Below are positions 4,675-5,681 of a stretch of DNA of 5,681 bases, one piece after another. Below the pieces are notes generated by a model, which searched no databases, was not told the origin of the DNA, and was given only the letters and a program-made list of their open reading frames with translations. How positions within the stretch are numbered: position 1 is the first letter of the stretch; the number at the start of each line of letters is the position of its first letter. Origin of the DNA: a bacterium (GTDB taxonomy: Bacteria; UBA9089; UBA9088); NCBI GenBank assembly GCA_003498085.1, contig DNCM01000089.1:1-5681 (forward strand). Reading direction: 5' to 3'. The translations under genes and the position numbers were made by a program.

Positions 4675-5681
4675 AGGACACTATATCATCAACAATATTA
4701 ATTATATCACCTGCACCAAGTACAAGTAAACAGCTTTCTTTTTTAACCTTTCTTTTAACAAACTCAGGGATTTTATAAAAATCAGGAATAAAGTGGCAGT
4801 CTTTGTGGTTTTTCTTTATTTCATCGTATAAAATCTTACCAGATATTCCAGGGATGGGTTTTTCAGAAGCCGAATATATCTCTGTTAGTATTAATGTATC
4901 GGAATCACCAAAGCATTTAGCAAATCTATCCAAAAGGTCCTTTGTTCTTGTATATCTGTGTGGCTGAAATATGGCTATAACAGGCCTTTTCCACGCCCTT
5001 TTCACTGCCTTAAGGGTCTTTTTGATCTCTGTTGGATGGTGTCCATAGTCGGAGATGACCATTATATCGTCATCTCTTTTTACCTCAAGCCTTCTTTCTG
5101 TTCCAGAAAATTCACCCAAGGCTAATTTTATCACATCATAGTCAATTGAAAGTGCCTCCCCAACAGAAATTGCAGAAAGGGCGTTTAAAACATTATGTCT
5201 TCCAATTAAGTTTATCTTCCATCTTCCAATAGAATTTCCATTTTTTAAGACATCGAAGTATGTACAGTTTTTATTCTGGACTATATTTCTTGCCCTCAAT
5301 ATGCCATGTCTTGTGCCGTATGTAGTGTATTTTACCTTAATACTTGGAAGTATTTTTCTAATGTACTTATCATCCCCGCAAAGGATAGCCATCTCTGCTT
5401 GGTTAATAAAAACAAGATATTCATTCAACATCCTTTTCATCGTCTTAAAATAGTCCATATGCTCCCTGTCAATGTTTGTAACAACAGCAATCTTTGAATG
5501 GACAAAACTAAAAGAGCCATCACTCTCATCCAGTTCACAGACAATGTGTCTTCCATTTCCAAGTCTTGTATTAGAACCAAATGATAGAACTATCCCGCCA
5601 TTTATTATTGTTGGGTCAAGCCCCATTTTTTCCAAAACACATCCAATGAGCCCTGTTGATGTTGTCTTTCCATGAGCACCG
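4670..5681 (-). CDS. murC: UDP-N-acetylmuramate--L-alanine ligase MurC, N-terminal part beyond the right edge
   Basis: MurC adds L-alanine to UDP-MurNAc in the cytosol, using ATP, the first amino acid of the peptidoglycan stem. The 336 visible residues start inside the ATP P-loop, GAHGKTTSTG, running in frame to the right edge; roughly the first 110-120 residues (the UDP-binding domain) are missing. Counting from that Gly: LDPTIINGG (21-29), CELDESDGSF (48-57), NIDREHMDYF (69-78), GRHNVLNALSAI (160-171), SDYGHHPTEI (210-219), FQPHRYTRT (238-246), and GAGDII near the C terminus. The QPHRYTRT and GAGDI blocks separate MurC from the related Mpl ligase. The ELDESD block has Leu where Ala is usual. 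A TTG at 5635 is not the start, since the P-loop lies upstream of it. purA follows 13 nt downstream; ddl, murB and ftsQ, common neighbours elsewhere, are not seen downstream. Confidence 0.96.
   Translation of the reverse strand, partial: GAHGKTTSTGLIGCVLEKMGLDPTIINGGIVLSFGSNTRLGNGRHIVCELDESDGSFSFVHSKIAVVTNIDREHMDYFKTMKRMLNEYLVFINQAEMAILCGDDKYIRKILPSIKVKYTTYGTRHGILRARNIVQNKNCTYFDVLKNGNSIGRWKINLIGRHNVLNALSAISVGEALSIDYDVIKLALGEFSGTERRLEVKRDDDIMVISDYGHHPTEIKKTLKAVKRAWKRPVIAIFQPHRYTRTKDLLDRFAKCFGDSDTLILTEIYSASEKPIPGISGKILYDEIKKNHKDCHFIPDFYKIPEFVKRKVKKESCLLVLGAGDIINIVDDIVSL

Noticed and set aside
5633..5635. TTG as the start of a complete 321-residue MurC
   Set aside because: The same frame continues to the right edge and encodes the P-loop GAHGKTTST, which must be inside the protein; the gene is simply cut by the window.
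5306..5675. Rightward open frames opposite murC
   Set aside because: They are antisense to the conserved ATP-binding and central domains of MurC and show no motif.
1..5681. Frameshifts, pseudogenes, mobile elements, CRISPR repeats, tRNA or riboswitches
   Set aside because: All seven genes read through their family motifs without interruption, no tandem or spaced repeats are seen, and the largest gene-free gap is 63 bp, taken up by promoters.

Overview
The window is a compact, AT-rich bacterial chromosome segment made of seven housekeeping or near-housekeeping genes. Peptidoglycan synthesis (MurC), ribosome recycling factor, bacterial MiaA and hexameric-type UMP kinase (PyrH) mark it as bacterial. 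Dihydroorotate dehydrogenase is of the class 1 (1B-like) type. Codon use favours AGA/AGG arginine and ATA isoleucine. I cannot name the phylum; the gene order (pyrH-frr-miaA-CBS protein, and murC-purA) is not one I can tie to a well-known model organism. I see no tRNA, rRNA, CRISPR array, insertion sequence, phage gene or other accessory element.

Layout, left to right. Positions 1-2503 form one leftward operon, transcribed pyrH (start 2503), frr, miaA, then a CBS-domain protein cut off by the left edge. Spacing is 25 nt, 10 nt and an 8-nt overlap. Positions 2504-2566 are a 63-bp divergent control region with two back-to-back promoter candidates whose -35 elements touch. Positions 2567-3409 hold rightward pyrD. 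It converges with purA, whose stop lies only 8 nt beyond the pyrD stop. Positions 3418-5681 are a second leftward unit: murC (its 5' end is outside the window) followed after 13 nt by purA. No gene-free stretch exceeds 63 bp.

How the genes relate. PyrD makes orotate on the way to UMP, and PyrH phosphorylates UMP to UDP, so the divergent pair sits on one pathway. PurA commits IMP to AMP. MurC adds L-alanine to UDP-MurNAc, a uridine-nucleotide substrate. Frr recycles ribosomes and MiaA modifies tRNA A37. The CBS protein has two CBS motifs, which in other proteins often bind adenine nucleotides; its effector here is unknown.

The most interesting signal is at the translation starts. Of six visible starts only frr has a clear Shine-Dalgarno sequence. 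The other five have a TATAAT-like hexamer 4-9 nt before the start codon, and for pyrH and pyrD these fit complete promoters that would give leaderless or nearly leaderless mRNAs. Secondary points are a terminator-like hairpin on the plus strand inside the CBS gene, a Thr-to-Cys change at a conserved MiaA position, and a shortened PyrD. I found no convincing new multi-gene system.
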